A stretch of 14,187 nucleotides of DNA from Actinomycetota bacterium (GTDB lineage Bacteria > Actinomycetota > Humimicrobiia > Humimicrobiales > Humimicrobiaceae). Made by a program: the position numbers and the translations under genes. The notes beneath the pieces are model-generated. The model worked only from the letters and a program-made list of their open reading frames with translations. It did not search any database and was not told where the DNA came from. This document shows, piece after piece, positions 1 to 7,863 of this stretch (the stretch's first letter is position 1; each line of letters starts with the position of its first letter). The stretch spans positions 578 to 14,764 of the forward strand of contig JAMCQQ010000013.1 of the NCBI GenBank assembly GCA_023379515.1, given 5' to 3'.

Positions 1-155
1 GGTGTTCAGCCCTGCTGCATCTGGTTCCCTGTCAAGACAAAGTCTGTAAAATCTTGTAACAAAATCTGAGACCTGTGACCTTGAGTCTGCACTTAAGGTG
101 GAAATAGTAAAACTTAATATAACAGATTGCGAATATTGAGCTGCCTGTCGTTGCA

Positions 156-851
156 ATGCATGGTATAGAACCAAACCCGGAAGGCAGGTATGAGACTAGT
201 ACGGGCGCATTTGAATACATGCTTTCGACACTAAAAGCTTATGGTTATCAGACAATAACATTTGCTGATTTGATAAATTATCTTGATAAAGGTAAACGAC
301 TTCCGCCAAAACCTATAATAATAACATCAGATGATGGTTATCAAAATACTTATACTTACGCTTTCCCGATATTGAAAAAATATGGTTATAAAATGACTAT
401 ATTCCTCATAACGAGTTATATGGGAACTAACGAGGGCTCAAGACGAATGAACGAGTTTGATTTTGATGCCGAGGGTGTTCCTCGCAGGCCTATGCTTATC
501 TGGCCCGAGATACGTGTAATGAGCCGATATGGAATTGAGTTCCAGTCTCACACATGGAGTCATGGAATAATTGCCAATATGCCTATCGATCAGGCTGAAA
601 AGGAGCTTGCTCAGTCAAAGCACGATATAGAGGTCAATACCGGCAAACCCTGCTTCACTGTAGCATGGCCGCATGGAATATTTAATGGAGAAGTACTTTC
701 ACTATTGCCAAAGACAGGTTACAGGATTGCGGTAACATATGATGATGGCATGAACTATTTGAACAATATAAATCTTTATGGTATTAAAAGACTTAGAATT
801 CTTTCTGAAATATCTCCGCTGGCTTATGCACAGGTTCTGGGACTGAAATAA
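156..851 (+). CDS. Polysaccharide deacetylase (NodB fold, CE4), 5' end apparently broken
   Basis: Predicted to remove N- or O-acetyl groups from a cell-surface or exopolysaccharide in a metal-dependent way. NodB motifs are visible: motif 1 TSDDG (residues 57-61, usual TFDDG), the zinc pair SHTWSH (His132 and His136), and motif 3 as AWPHG (170-174). The ATG at 156 is probably not the true start. It lies inside the conserved first strand (LPVVAMHGI, like PVLMYHGI), there is no Shine-Dalgarno before it, and the same frame is open back only to a stop at 120-122 without any ATG, GTG or TTG. No signal peptide or anchor remains, although enzymes of this kind are usually exported. Another frame (codons 50-136) could encode lost upstream sequence, ending at TGA 137-139. 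Either a 5'-truncated pseudogene or a frameshifted gene. The family assignment is firm; the start is not. Confidence 0.8.
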   Translation: MHGIEPNPEGRYETSTGAFEYMLSTLKAYGYQTITFADLINYLDKGKRLPPKPIIITSDDGYQNTYTYAFPILKKYGYKMTIFLITSYMGTNEGSRRMNEFDFDAEGVPRRPMLIWPEIRVMSRYGIEFQSHTWSHGIIANMPIDQAEKELAQSKHDIEVNTGKPCFTVAWPHGIFNGEVLSLLPKTGYRIAVTYDDGMNYLNNINLYGIKRLRILSEISPLAYAQVLGLK

Positions 852-952
852 AAGAAACCAATAAAGATTAAAAAATTGATCAGGATAAAGGATTTGATGT
901 CTTTTATATTTAATTTTTTTGCTTGCAATAATAATTTTCTATATTCATATAA

Positions 953-1828
953 ATGATCAATAATCTTTCCGCTACAACCCAGGATTTTTCAAAGGTTGCC
1001 GCTAAAAAAGTATTAATTTATTCTCTTATACAGAGAATGGTAATGGGTATTGCTGCAGGGCTCGTGGGACCCTTGATCCCAATCATTGCAAAGGATTTAA
1101 ATATTGGTCTTGATAGGATTGGCGCAACCATCTCATTTTCCATATTAGCTATTTTAATAACGGCAATTGTACTAAATAATTTTATTGACAATCTGGGTTT
1201 TAAGAAGGTCCTTATAGCAGGGTTGGTTTTTCTTTCTTCGGGGGCCTTAGGAATATTTCTCTCAAAAACATTCATTTTTTTCATTGTATTTTATTTTTTC
1301 TATCAGCTCGGAATAGGAATTTTATCCATAACAATCTATTCAATTATTGGAAGCATACATTTTGAAGAAAAATCACTAAGAGTAATGCAAACATCAATCT
1401 TTTATACCATAGGCAGCATTATTGCCCCACTGCTTGTAAGTCTTTTTGTTGGCGTCAAGTTGAACTGGCAATTTATTTTTCTCAGTCTGGTAATAATTCA
1501 AATGATGCTTGGGATTTTCTTAATCTCTATAAAAATACCAAGAATTTTCAAACCTCAGAAAAATGTCAAAGAGCTGTTTAGCATTGATAAAAAAATTGTT
1601 TTTAATTCATTTTTTATAATACTAGGTTTTATGGCATTTTTTTATTCTGCGGTTATGGATACTTTTTTTACATGGTTTACCTCATATTTTGAAGCTTTAC
1701 ACATAGGAGTGTCTGAAAGTTCCCTGTTCCTGGCTTTTTACTCTATGGCGTTATTTGCTGGACTGGTTATAAAAAATAGATTGATTAGGAAGATTGACGC
1801 CAACAAAAAGACTTACAAGATTGATTAG
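953..1828 (+). pseudogene. MFS transporter 1, N-terminal part (about helices 1-8) before a frameshift
   Basis: Integral membrane transporter of the major facilitator superfamily; the substrate cannot be told. The fragment is 291 residues with about eight hydrophobic helices. A motif-A-like loop between helices 2 and 3 (IDNLGFKKVL, about residues 79-88) is followed by the glycine-rich helices usual for drug or sugar antiporters. The frame is native up to about codon 275 (AGA at 1778). After that it reads through a direct repeat and stops at TAG 1826-1828. The rest of the protein continues in another frame (1818-2195). Removing 40 bp joins the two into a 400-residue protein, the usual MFS length. 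No Shine-Dalgarno is seen before ATG 953, so the start is chosen only because it opens the frame at a sensible cytoplasmic N-terminus. The preceding 101 bases show no clear promoter or terminator. Confidence 0.85.
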
Positions 1829-1837
1829 GAAGATTGA
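1778..1837 (+). repeat. 20-bp perfect direct repeat with 20-bp spacer, at the MFS 1 frame break
   Basis: Bases 1778-1797 and 1818-1837 are identical (the repeat begins AGATTGATTAGG and ends AAGATTGA), with 20 unmatched bases (1798-1817) between them. The offset is 40 bp, which is 3n+1, so having both copies shifts the frame. Collapsing the two copies to one by deletion of 40 bp puts codons for RLIRKIEEKK directly after IKN and restores a 400-residue MFS protein. It is not a simple tandem duplication, because the matching stops after 20 bp. It could be a recombination-mediated switch, an insertion scar, or an assembly error. Confidence 0.9.
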
Positions 1838-2195
1838 AGAGAAAAAATTATTGATATGGGGAATTTTGTTATCGTTTATCTTTTTGATTCTAATTTTTTT
1901 CATAAGAAATCTGATAATAAAAAACATAATGTTATTTATTTATGGGATAGGTATCACCGGGAATTTTTCTTTTGTGATAATTCTTTCATTGAATCTTGGT
2001 TCAAAATATGCTTCTTCCATCGTGGCTTATACACATGCTGCGGCTTATCTTGGCAGTATTATATTCCAATTTGTCAGTGGTTATATGTCTGAACATTTCT
2101 CCAAGAATAGTGTATTCTATATAGATTTATCACTGCTTTTTATAATATTTATTTTGGCAATAATTGTTAATAGTAAAAAGATAAAAATGTCATAA
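1818..2195 (+). pseudogene. MFS transporter 1, C-terminal part (last membrane helices) after the frameshift
   Basis: Carries the missing last four helices of the transporter that begins at 953. The frame starts natively at the second copy of the direct repeat (RLIRKIEEKK, the cytoplasmic loop after helix 8). It continues through hydrophobic stretches beginning LLIWGILLSF, IMLFIYGIGI, AAAYLGSIIF and FYIDLSLLFI, and ends in the basic tail KKIKMS. A TTG at 1794 could open this frame 24 bases upstream, but it has no ribosome binding site and would give half a transporter. Separate translation as a functional protein is therefore unlikely. A 161-base gap with a palindrome follows. Confidence 0.8.
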
Positions 2196-2250
2196 TACCC
2201 AAACTTATATGAAGTTAATGATTTCTAAATAAAATATAGATTTCCGGGAC

Positions 2251-2290
2251 TTTATATGACAAACTATTGTCATATAAAATTATTTATAAT
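2251..2290 (+). promoter_or_regulatory. Perfect 12-bp palindrome next to a TATAAT box, candidate operator/promoter for the nuclease operon
   Basis: Bases 2251-2262 (TTTATATGACAA) and 2267-2278 are perfect inverted repeats with a 4-base centre (ACTA). A consensus -10 box TATAAT follows at 2285-2290, 67 bases before the phosphoesterase ATG. No good -35 lies 16-18 bases upstream of that box, and the palindrome occupies exactly that region, as an operator or activator site would. There is no T-run after the hairpin, so an intrinsic terminator for the upstream transporter is less likely. The cognate regulator is unknown. Confidence 0.5.
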
Positions 2291-2356
2291 GTTCTTTTGA
2301 AAAATTAAATAATTTTTTAAAAAAAGTGAGTTTTACGTCAGGAATTAGATGCCAAA

Positions 2357-3430
2357 ATGAAAATTGCAATTACTGCTGATATACATTTAAAAACAAATAA
2401 GGAATACCCCGAGCGCTATAATGCGTTAAAAAACATACTTGACCGCTTGCCGGAAGAAGGTATTTCGACCCTTATTATAGCTGGTGATTTATTTGATATA
2501 AAAAGCCAGAATTACTCATTATTTGACCAGCTCTGCAAACAGGAAAAATACAACCGGATCCAATTTTATGTCATTTGCGGAAATCATGATTCAGCCATCA
2601 GCCCAAAATATTTTACTTCTGACAACATAAAGGTATTTAATAAACCTGAAATAATGACTTTTGGAGATACCGGCGTAGAATTCTTTTTTATACCATATCT
2701 GCCGGGCAAATCAATGGGAGAGGTTATTGCCGATTATAAAGCAAGCCACAAAGATGCGTTTTCAAAGATCTGGGTTCTGATTGGACACGGGGATTATCTT
2801 TCCGGTATGCGGGAATTAAATACTTATGAATCAGGAATATATATGCCGCTGAGCAGGTCTGATATAGAGTTTTACGAACCTGCTAAAGTCGTACTTGGGC
2901 ATATACATAAAAAAATGGATCTCGGTAAGGTTCATTATACAGGTTCACCCTGTGGAATGGATATTAATGAAACAGGGAAAAAAAGCTTTTTGATCTTGGA
3001 TTCAAACAACCTGGACATTACCTCAAAAACAATTGACACAGATTACATATTCTTTAATGAGACCCTGATTGCGTTTCCAACTTCAAACGAGTTTGAAGAT
3101 TTGAAGGATAAGGTTTCGGATTTAACCAGGTCATGGCGGCTCAGTAAAAATGAAATCCCTAAAGCAAGAATCCGATTAAAAATAAAAGGCTATACATCAG
3201 ACAAAAAAAATCTTGACTCTGTTCTAAAAGAAACACTATCAATGTTTACTTTTTATAATAATGAAGAGCCTGATACGACAGAAGTCTTGTTATTTAATGA
3301 TCCTGAAAGAATAGGTATAGTTGAGAGAGTAAAAGAAAGAATAAATAAAATGGATGAAAATTCCGGGTATTCTTTAGCGAAAAAAGATAACATATTGGAG
3401 CAAGCTCTTAATATTATGCTTAATGAATAG
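2357..3430 (+). CDS. Calcineurin-like metallophosphoesterase, SbcD/Mre11/YhaO-like exonuclease
   Basis: Probable DNA exo/endonuclease subunit partnering the ATPase encoded just downstream. The five metal-binding motifs of the family are present in order: DIH (Asp8, His10), GDLFD (43-47), GNHD (75-78), GHGDY (143-147) and GHIH (181-184), then TGSPCG (196-200), which resembles the conserved GSP loop of SbcD. At 357 residues it is somewhat shorter than SbcD or YhaO proteins (about 400). Residues after about 215 form a separate C-terminal region that in this family contacts the ATPase. The ribosome binding site is poor (GGA at 2341 is far from the ATG). A three-codon mini-frame ATG CCA AAA TGA at 2349 overlaps the start codon and is better spaced from that GGA, so coupled initiation is possible. 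All active-site residues are intact. Confidence 0.88.
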   Translation: MKIAITADIHLKTNKEYPERYNALKNILDRLPEEGISTLIIAGDLFDIKSQNYSLFDQLCKQEKYNRIQFYVICGNHDSAISPKYFTSDNIKVFNKPEIMTFGDTGVEFFFIPYLPGKSMGEVIADYKASHKDAFSKIWVLIGHGDYLSGMRELNTYESGIYMPLSRSDIEFYEPAKVVLGHIHKKMDLGKVHYTGSPCGMDINETGKKSFLILDSNNLDITSKTIDTDYIFFNETLIAFPTSNEFEDLKDKVSDLTRSWRLSKNEIPKARIRLKIKGYTSDKKNLDSVLKETLSMFTFYNNEEPDTTEVLLFNDPERIGIVERVKERINKMDENSGYSLAKKDNILEQALNIMLNE

Positions 3431-3439
3431 AAAAAGTAT

Positions 3440-5611
3440 ATGGGAATTAGGATTGAAAAAATAAGTGTAAAAAATCTGGGGCCGATACAGAGTTTTTACG
3501 AAAAATTTGGCCTGCTAAATCTCATTTACAGCAAAAACGAACGCGGAAAGACATTTTTAACTGAATTTATCATACGCTCGCTTTTTAAAAACATAAATAT
3601 AAAGAGATGGAATTTAAGGGAGGGGGGTACTGGAAAGGTCCTGGTAAGCGGGCTTGGCAGCTTAACAAACATAGGTAAAAATGTAGACAAAAATACTGAA
3701 TCAGTTGAATTTTCGCCGGCTTCACGTAAAAAGCTGGAAGATTACTGGGAAAGAGATGATAAGGGATTGCCGGCTTCAATGGTCAAATTACTGGTATCAA
3801 AGGGAGGAGAGGCATCAATAGAAAATACTGGAGAGGGAATTGACAAGAGTTTAGTCAGGGAAATATTTTCAGGTATAAGCCTTCTTGACAAAATAGACAG
3901 CGATAATAATATTTCAAAAACTGTAAAATCCGCCCAACTCTTAAATGGCAGTATAGATATAAAGGATACGGGAGAAGGTAAAACTTACAGGGAGTTGAAA
4001 AAAGAGATTGAACAGATTGACGGATTGTTTGCAGAAATAGAATCAAAATATACCAGAGGTATTTTGGAATCTTTAAAGGCGCAGCAAGCGGCTTTAAAAG
4101 AGCATCTGGAAAAACTTTATAAAGCAAAATGCCATCAAGCTTATCTAACCTCAGAAAAAATAAAAGAGATAAGTGAAAAGCTTAAACAAAGTCCCGAAGA
4201 AAAAATAAATGAAATATCAACTGACATTGCCATCTACGAAGGTAAAAAAAATGATTTTATGACCAATAGCAATGTGCTTAAACAGATGCAGTCCGGCTGC
4301 AGGAATTTTGAATGGCTGCAGGCAGCACTGCCGGTATATGAAAAATTAACTTCAAGCCCTATTAAAAAACCAAAAATAATAATTCCTGTTTCATCCGGTA
4401 TTTTTGCAGTGGCAACAATAGCTTTTATTTTGCTTGTAATGCCATTTGGAGCGGAAAAAGCCATATTTCCGATTGCTGCAGTCGCATCTTTTCTGGCATT
4501 TCTTGGTTTAATTGTCTTCTATATCAGTCATCTCTTTATATTTATGTTTTTATCCGGTTCAAATGAAGAATTAAACAAAATTAAAAAAGAATATAAAAAT
4601 AGGATGGGCATAGAACTTACCGATGTTGTCACTTTAAGAGTAGAGCTGGACAAACAGAGAGATTCTTATGATAAGGCAAAATTTTTAAAAGGCCAGATTG
4701 ATATGCTGGAAAGTGAAAACGAAAAAAATAATTTTTCAATTCAACAAAAATTTTCAAGTCTTACAGGTGAGCAAATCAAGGAAGAAGATTGGCATTTAAT
4801 CCTGAATGAAAAAATTACAGAAAGCAGAAACTTAAAGGCTGACAAAGAAGATCTTCAATCCCGATTGATCGAGCTAAAGGTCAGCGAAGCAGAATATTTG
4901 CTTCATCATGAGGATATGCAGGAAAGATTTAGTTGTGAAGAATTCGAAGAGGTCCAGGCAAATCTTGATGAGATCAGTGTAAAGATTTTAGATAAGGAAC
5001 AGGACATCAGTAATTTAAAATATGCTGTTTGCAATGAGACAAAAGATGACCCGAGTATTGATTGGGAACAGCTCTTTGAGAATCTAAAGAAGAAGAGACT
5101 TCAAAAACAAAATGATTTAAATGTCTTGGAAGCTAAAATAACTGCAGGAATTATCGTTCATGATATAATCTCTCAACTGAGGCAGGAAGAAGATTTAAAA
5201 ATACTTCAGGGACTGCAATCAGAGGTGGTTTTAAAACCATTAAAAGACATAACGCATCATTATAATAAGCTTTCATTGGATGGAGAAAGACTGATTGTAT
5301 CCGATGAATACAGGAATTTTTATCTTCAGGAATTGAGTACAGGTGCAAGGGAACAGATAATGCTGGCGCTGAGGATTGGTTTTAGTTCAAAACTATTAAA
5401 AAAAGATGCTCTTTTTCTTATACTCGATGATGCATTTCAGCATTCAGATTGGGATAGAAGAAAAATCCTTATAAAACAGCTTTCAGATATTGCAAAGACT
5501 GGCTGGCAGATAATTTATCTTACCATGGATGATCATATCAAGGAATTGTTTGATGCAGCAGGTAAAGAATTTAAAAGCAGCCAGTACAAATGCTTTAATC
5601 TGACAACCTAA
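3440..5611 (+). CDS. Rad50/SbcC-like ABC ATPase of the YhaN type with a membrane hairpin
   Basis: SMC/Rad50-type ATPase likely working with the phosphoesterase that ends nine bases upstream. Visible parts: N-terminal Walker A SKNERGKT (31-38; the usual first glycine is serine); a first helical coil of about 185-300; two hydrophobic segments (about 313-335 and 344-374) joined by the short loop PFGAEK; a second long coil of about 375-600; then ABC signature LSTGAREQ (632-639), Walker B LFLILDD (658-664) and a D-loop-like HSDWDRR. No CxxC zinc hook is seen; the membrane pair sits where the hook would be. This suggests a nuclease complex tethered to the inner face of the membrane. At 723 residues it is shorter than Bacillus YhaN or SbcC. 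Exact substrate and role (repair, chromosome handling or defence) cannot be told from sequence. Confidence 0.85.
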   Translation: MGIRIEKISVKNLGPIQSFYEKFGLLNLIYSKNERGKTFLTEFIIRSLFKNINIKRWNLREGGTGKVLVSGLGSLTNIGKNVDKNTESVEFSPASRKKLEDYWERDDKGLPASMVKLLVSKGGEASIENTGEGIDKSLVREIFSGISLLDKIDSDNNISKTVKSAQLLNGSIDIKDTGEGKTYRELKKEIEQIDGLFAEIESKYTRGILESLKAQQAALKEHLEKLYKAKCHQAYLTSEKIKEISEKLKQSPEEKINEISTDIAIYEGKKNDFMTNSNVLKQMQSGCRNFEWLQAALPVYEKLTSSPIKKPKIIIPVSSGIFAVATIAFILLVMPFGAEKAIFPIAAVASFLAFLGLIVFYISHLFIFMFLSGSNEELNKIKKEYKNRMGIELTDVVTLRVELDKQRDSYDKAKFLKGQIDMLESENEKNNFSIQQKFSSLTGEQIKEEDWHLILNEKITESRNLKADKEDLQSRLIELKVSEAEYLLHHEDMQERFSCEEFEEVQANLDEISVKILDKEQDISNLKYAVCNETKDDPSIDWEQLFENLKKKRLQKQNDLNVLEAKITAGIIVHDIISQLRQEEDLKILQGLQSEVVLKPLKDITHHYNKLSLDGERLIVSDEYRNFYLQELSTGAREQIMLALRIGFSSKLLKKDALFLILDDAFQHSDWDRRKILIKQLSDIAKTGWQIIYLTMDDHIKELFDAAGKEFKSSQYKCFNLTT

Positions 5612-5635
5612 AAATTGTATCAGACAGGAAGAAAA

Positions 5636-5836
5636 TTGCTTGAAAAAGACAGATTTATAGATTACCTTGCAGAATTCCCCAATTTTTTGTCAATTTTTAT
5701 TTTTTCAATATTTTACAATGTTGCCAGCTTGATGCTTATGGAAATAAGCAAGTCTACGGGAATTGCAACTACAAATTTGAGCCTGTCTTTACATTTTTTA
5801 CTGTTGGTGCGGTCACAGGACAGCTTACATCTGTAA
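5636..5836 (+). pseudogene. MFS transporter 2, N-terminal part (helix 1) before the frame break
   Basis: Start region of a second MFS transporter, unrelated in detail to the first. TTG 5636 is preferred because AGGAAG (5626-5631) lies just upstream; TTG 5615 is an in-frame alternative without a Shine-Dalgarno. Residues from about 12 onward (FLSIFIFSIFYNVASLML) form helix 1, and TGIATTNLSL is the short loop leading into helix 2. The native frame is lost near 5786-5800 and this frame runs into TAA at 5834-5836. The remainder of the protein lies in the -1 frame from about 5788. It begins 24 bases after the ATPase stop and so belongs to the same transcription unit. Confidence 0.7.
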
Positions 5837-6831
5837 TCTATAACAGGAAATTCAAAAAGATCCAAATAATACTTATAGGATATTTGATTGTAATTCCCGC
5901 AACAATCGCTATCAGCTTCATTTCAAATATCATATTATTTTATATTCTTTATTTGATTTCCGGATATTTGCTTGGTGTTATCTGGATTCAAGCGAACCAG
6001 TTTGTGCTTGAAAATAAAGTTAAGAATAAAGACAGGATAGTCACAATTCTGCTTAGTTTTTATCCGATAGGAGCAATTGTCTCACCTTTTATTTCATCAA
6101 AGATTATCAGGATGAACCTTAATTGGAGATTTGCATATTATATTGTTGTCTTTTTAATAGTGTTAAACATGATACTCTATATTTTAATATTGGCGAGGCG
6201 AAAAGAAGGGTCCAAAAACGATTCAAATTCTAAGCTTGGTTTTAAAGAAATATTTACCGACAAGACAAAAAATATAATATTTATTCTGGCTTTATTATCA
6301 ATTGCTTTTTATTGTGCTTCCGAAACAGTAGTTGCAACTTGGGCTCCGACTTTCTTCAGAATATCAAGAAATCTGGACATACGATCGGCAGGCTATGCTT
6401 TGACTTTATTCTGGTCATTTATAATTATAGGCAGGGGGATAACCTTATTTATTGCAGGCAGAATCAAAGCTATAAAAATAATACTTGTTATATCAATTCT
6501 TGCCATAATTTCCATGGCTGTAGTTGTATTTCTGCATAGCCAGAATTTAATATACGTTTTTATCGCAGCCGCGGGCCTTGGATATTCTGCCATATTTCCG
6601 TTGATTATATCAACTGGCAGTACCTTATATGACAGGGGCAGGGGGCTTCTTGCAACAGGTTTGTTTGTAGGAGCAAATACAGGCATTGCTATTGCACCAT
6701 TCTTAACAAAATTTTCTTCCTCAGTAAGTATGATTTTCTCGCTATCTCTTTCATTTATCCTTATGATATTTGTGAGCTTAATTATTCTTTCCATACAGAG
6801 AATTATTTCAAGAAAAAAAATATCTTTATAA
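5788..6831 (+). pseudogene. MFS transporter 2, main body (helices 2-12) in the -1 frame
   Basis: Most of an MFS permease, possibly of the FucP/sugar-type branch, judging from WAPTFF and the IIGRGI stretch in the second half. The frame is clearly coding from about 5788-5800: TFFTVGAVTGQL is a typical helix 2 with the GxxxG-like pattern, followed by the basic motif-A loop NRKFKK. About eleven hydrophobic helices follow and the protein ends in RKKISL. The first ATT/TTG/ATG codons after the break would skip helix 2 and part of the loop, so internal initiation would not give a complete transporter. Joined to the N-terminal part by a one-base correction or by -1 frameshifting, the product is about 397 residues, normal for the family. 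Confidence 0.82.
5794..5800 (+). promoter_or_regulatory. T TTT TTA slippery heptamer at the MFS 2 frame break (candidate -1 frameshift site)
   Basis: In the frame of the N-terminal part the codons are CAT TTT TTA CTG, so bases 5794-5800 form X XXY YYZ as T TTT TTA in the correct phase. A -1 slip leads to ACT GTT GGT at 5800, which is exactly the frame of the transporter body. The fusion would keep helix 2 hydrophobic and the same length as a one-base repair. No strong stimulatory hairpin is visible downstream (only four-base pairings such as ACAG/CTGT at 5820-5834). Such heptamers also occur by chance in AT-rich DNA. Confidence 0.35.
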
Positions 6832-6869
6832 AGGCTCACTGCACCATAAACCAGTATTGTTAAATCACC

Positions 6870-6886
6870 AATAAAATTATTTTATT
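6870..6886 (+). repeat. AT-only 8-bp palindrome between MFS 2 and the padR promoter
   Basis: AATAAAAT, one central T, then ATTTTATT. It lies 39 bases after the transporter stop and 7 bases before the -35 box of the padR promoter. It may be a weak transcription end or part of an operator. The stem has no G-C pairs, so termination by itself is doubtful. Confidence 0.3.
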
Positions 6887-6892
6887 AGTACC

Positions 6893-6921
6893 TTGCATTA
6901 TAAGATACATTGTGTTATTAT
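6893..6921 (+). promoter_or_regulatory. Housekeeping-type promoter of the padR operon
   Basis: TTGCAT (-35, 6893-6898), a 17-base spacer, and TATTAT (-10, 6916-6921) preceded by an extended -10 TG at 6913-6914. Transcription would start near 6928, about 30 bases before the padR ATG at 6957. That start is served by AAAGGA at 6944-6948 and nearby bases. PadR proteins commonly repress their own operon, so an operator is expected over this box; no clean long dyad was found here. Confidence 0.65.
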
Positions 6922-6956
6922 ACTCTCAACAATAGGCAATAGAAAGGATTTAAGTC

Positions 6957-7280
6957 ATGAATATACAGTTTAAAAAAGGAGTTCTTGAGCTCTGTGTCCT
7001 TGCCTTGCTGACGAAAAAAAACAGATATGGTTACGATCTGGTAAACGAGATATCCAAAAATATAGAATTTTCAGAAGGAACCATATATCCGCTTTTAAGA
7101 AGGCTTAAAAATGTTAAATATGTGACCACATATCTGCAGGAATCTCAGGAGGGAGCTCCTCGAAAATATTATAAATTAACAGCTTTGGGCCAGAAAATAA
7201 CAGAAGACTTAAAAAAGGACTGGTATGATTTTGTTGGAAAGGTCAATCATATTCTTGAGGGTGGTGATACTAATGAATAA
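6957..7280 (+). CDS. PadR-family transcriptional regulator
   Basis: Small dimeric winged-helix repressor of 107 residues, the usual length for the short PadR-s2 group. The recognition region GTIYPLLRRLK (about 41-51) and the wing with EGAPRKYYKLTALG (about 65-78) are hallmark sequences; a C-terminal helix for dimerisation follows. It is the first gene of a cassette found in many low-GC bacteria: padR, then a DUF1700 membrane protein, then a DUF4097/GIN-type surface protein. In such cassettes PadR is thought to repress its own operon in response to cell-envelope or small-molecule signals; this is inferred from family knowledge. Its stop overlaps the next gene's start by eight bases, which implies translational coupling. 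Confidence 0.92.
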   Translation: MNIQFKKGVLELCVLALLTKKNRYGYDLVNEISKNIEFSEGTIYPLLRRLKNVKYVTTYLQESQEGAPRKYYKLTALGQKITEDLKKDWYDFVGKVNHILEGGDTNE

Positions 7281-7863
7281 AAAGCAGTATATTGAAAAAC
7301 TGGCAAGATATCTGAAAGGTCTCCCCAAGGAAGAGATAGAAGATATTTTAAATGATTTTGATGAACATTTTGAAATTGGAAAAGAGAGGGGCAGGAAAGA
7401 GGAAGAACTTTCTATTTCACTCGGTAATCCAAAAACTCTTGCAAAAGAGATAAGATTGGAATCTTATATAAAAAAAGCGGAACAGACAGCAAGTGCTGCA
7501 AATATTGGAAGAGCAGTTTTTACATCAGTCGGCCTTAGCTTCTTTAACCTTATCTTTATTTTGCCGCCCTTTATGGTAATTTTTGCAGCAACCATTGCAT
7601 TGTTTGCAGCAGCAGTTTCAATAGGCGCAGCAGGCATTACGGGAACCGTAGGGAGCTTTTTTTATCCCCTGTATTCACAATATATTACCTTTAAAGTTAA
7701 TATTGCAGCTCAGATCTTTGCATTTATCGGACTGGGATCATTTGGAATTCTTTTCTTTATCGGAGATCTGTACCTTGCAAAAATTATTTACAGGCTTGTT
7801 GTAAAGTATTTGAGGTTTAACTTAAGCATCATAAGAGGAAGGAGGCAGCAAGATGGAATCTAG
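7273..7863 (+). CDS. DUF1700 (HAAS domain) membrane protein
   Basis: Residues 1-65 are a typical HAAS/DUF1700 helical domain (KKQYIEKLARYLKGLPKEE, with the IEDILNDFDEHFEIG stretch). Hydrophobic segments follow: about 85-107, 108-130 and 144-168, and a basic tail RGRRQQDGI. Start chosen at ATG 7273 instead of the upstream in-frame start at 7225, because conserved MNKKQY begins there and GAGGGTGGTG (7258-7267) precedes it. Overlap of 8 bases with padR and 11 bases with the next gene indicates a coupled operon. DUF1700 proteins regularly sit beside PadR regulators and GIN/DUF4097 proteins and are thought to act at the membrane as their partner. The molecular function is unknown. Confidence 0.88.
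   Translation: MNKKQYIEKLARYLKGLPKEEIEDILNDFDEHFEIGKERGRKEEELSISLGNPKTLAKEIRLESYIKKAEQTASAANIGRAVFTSVGLSFFNLIFILPPFMVIFAATIALFAAAVSIGAAGITGTVGSFFYPLYSQYITFKVNIAAQIFAFIGLGSFGILFFIGDLYLAKIIYRLVVKYLRFNLSIIRGRRQQDGI

Noticed and set aside
32..220. Minus-strand open frame of 62 codons over the deacetylase 5' end
   Set aside because: Overlaps the conserved NodB start region, with no initiation signals and no recognisable product.
2349..2360. ATG CCA AAA TGA as a functional leader peptide
   Set aside because: Three codons only; its overlap with the real start could be chance. Mentioned only as a possible coupling element.
6393..6839. Minus-strand open frame of 148 codons opposite the second MFS transporter
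   Set aside because: It mirrors hydrophobic MFS codons on the other strand, has no ribosome binding site, and resembles no family; the plus-strand transporter explains the sequence.
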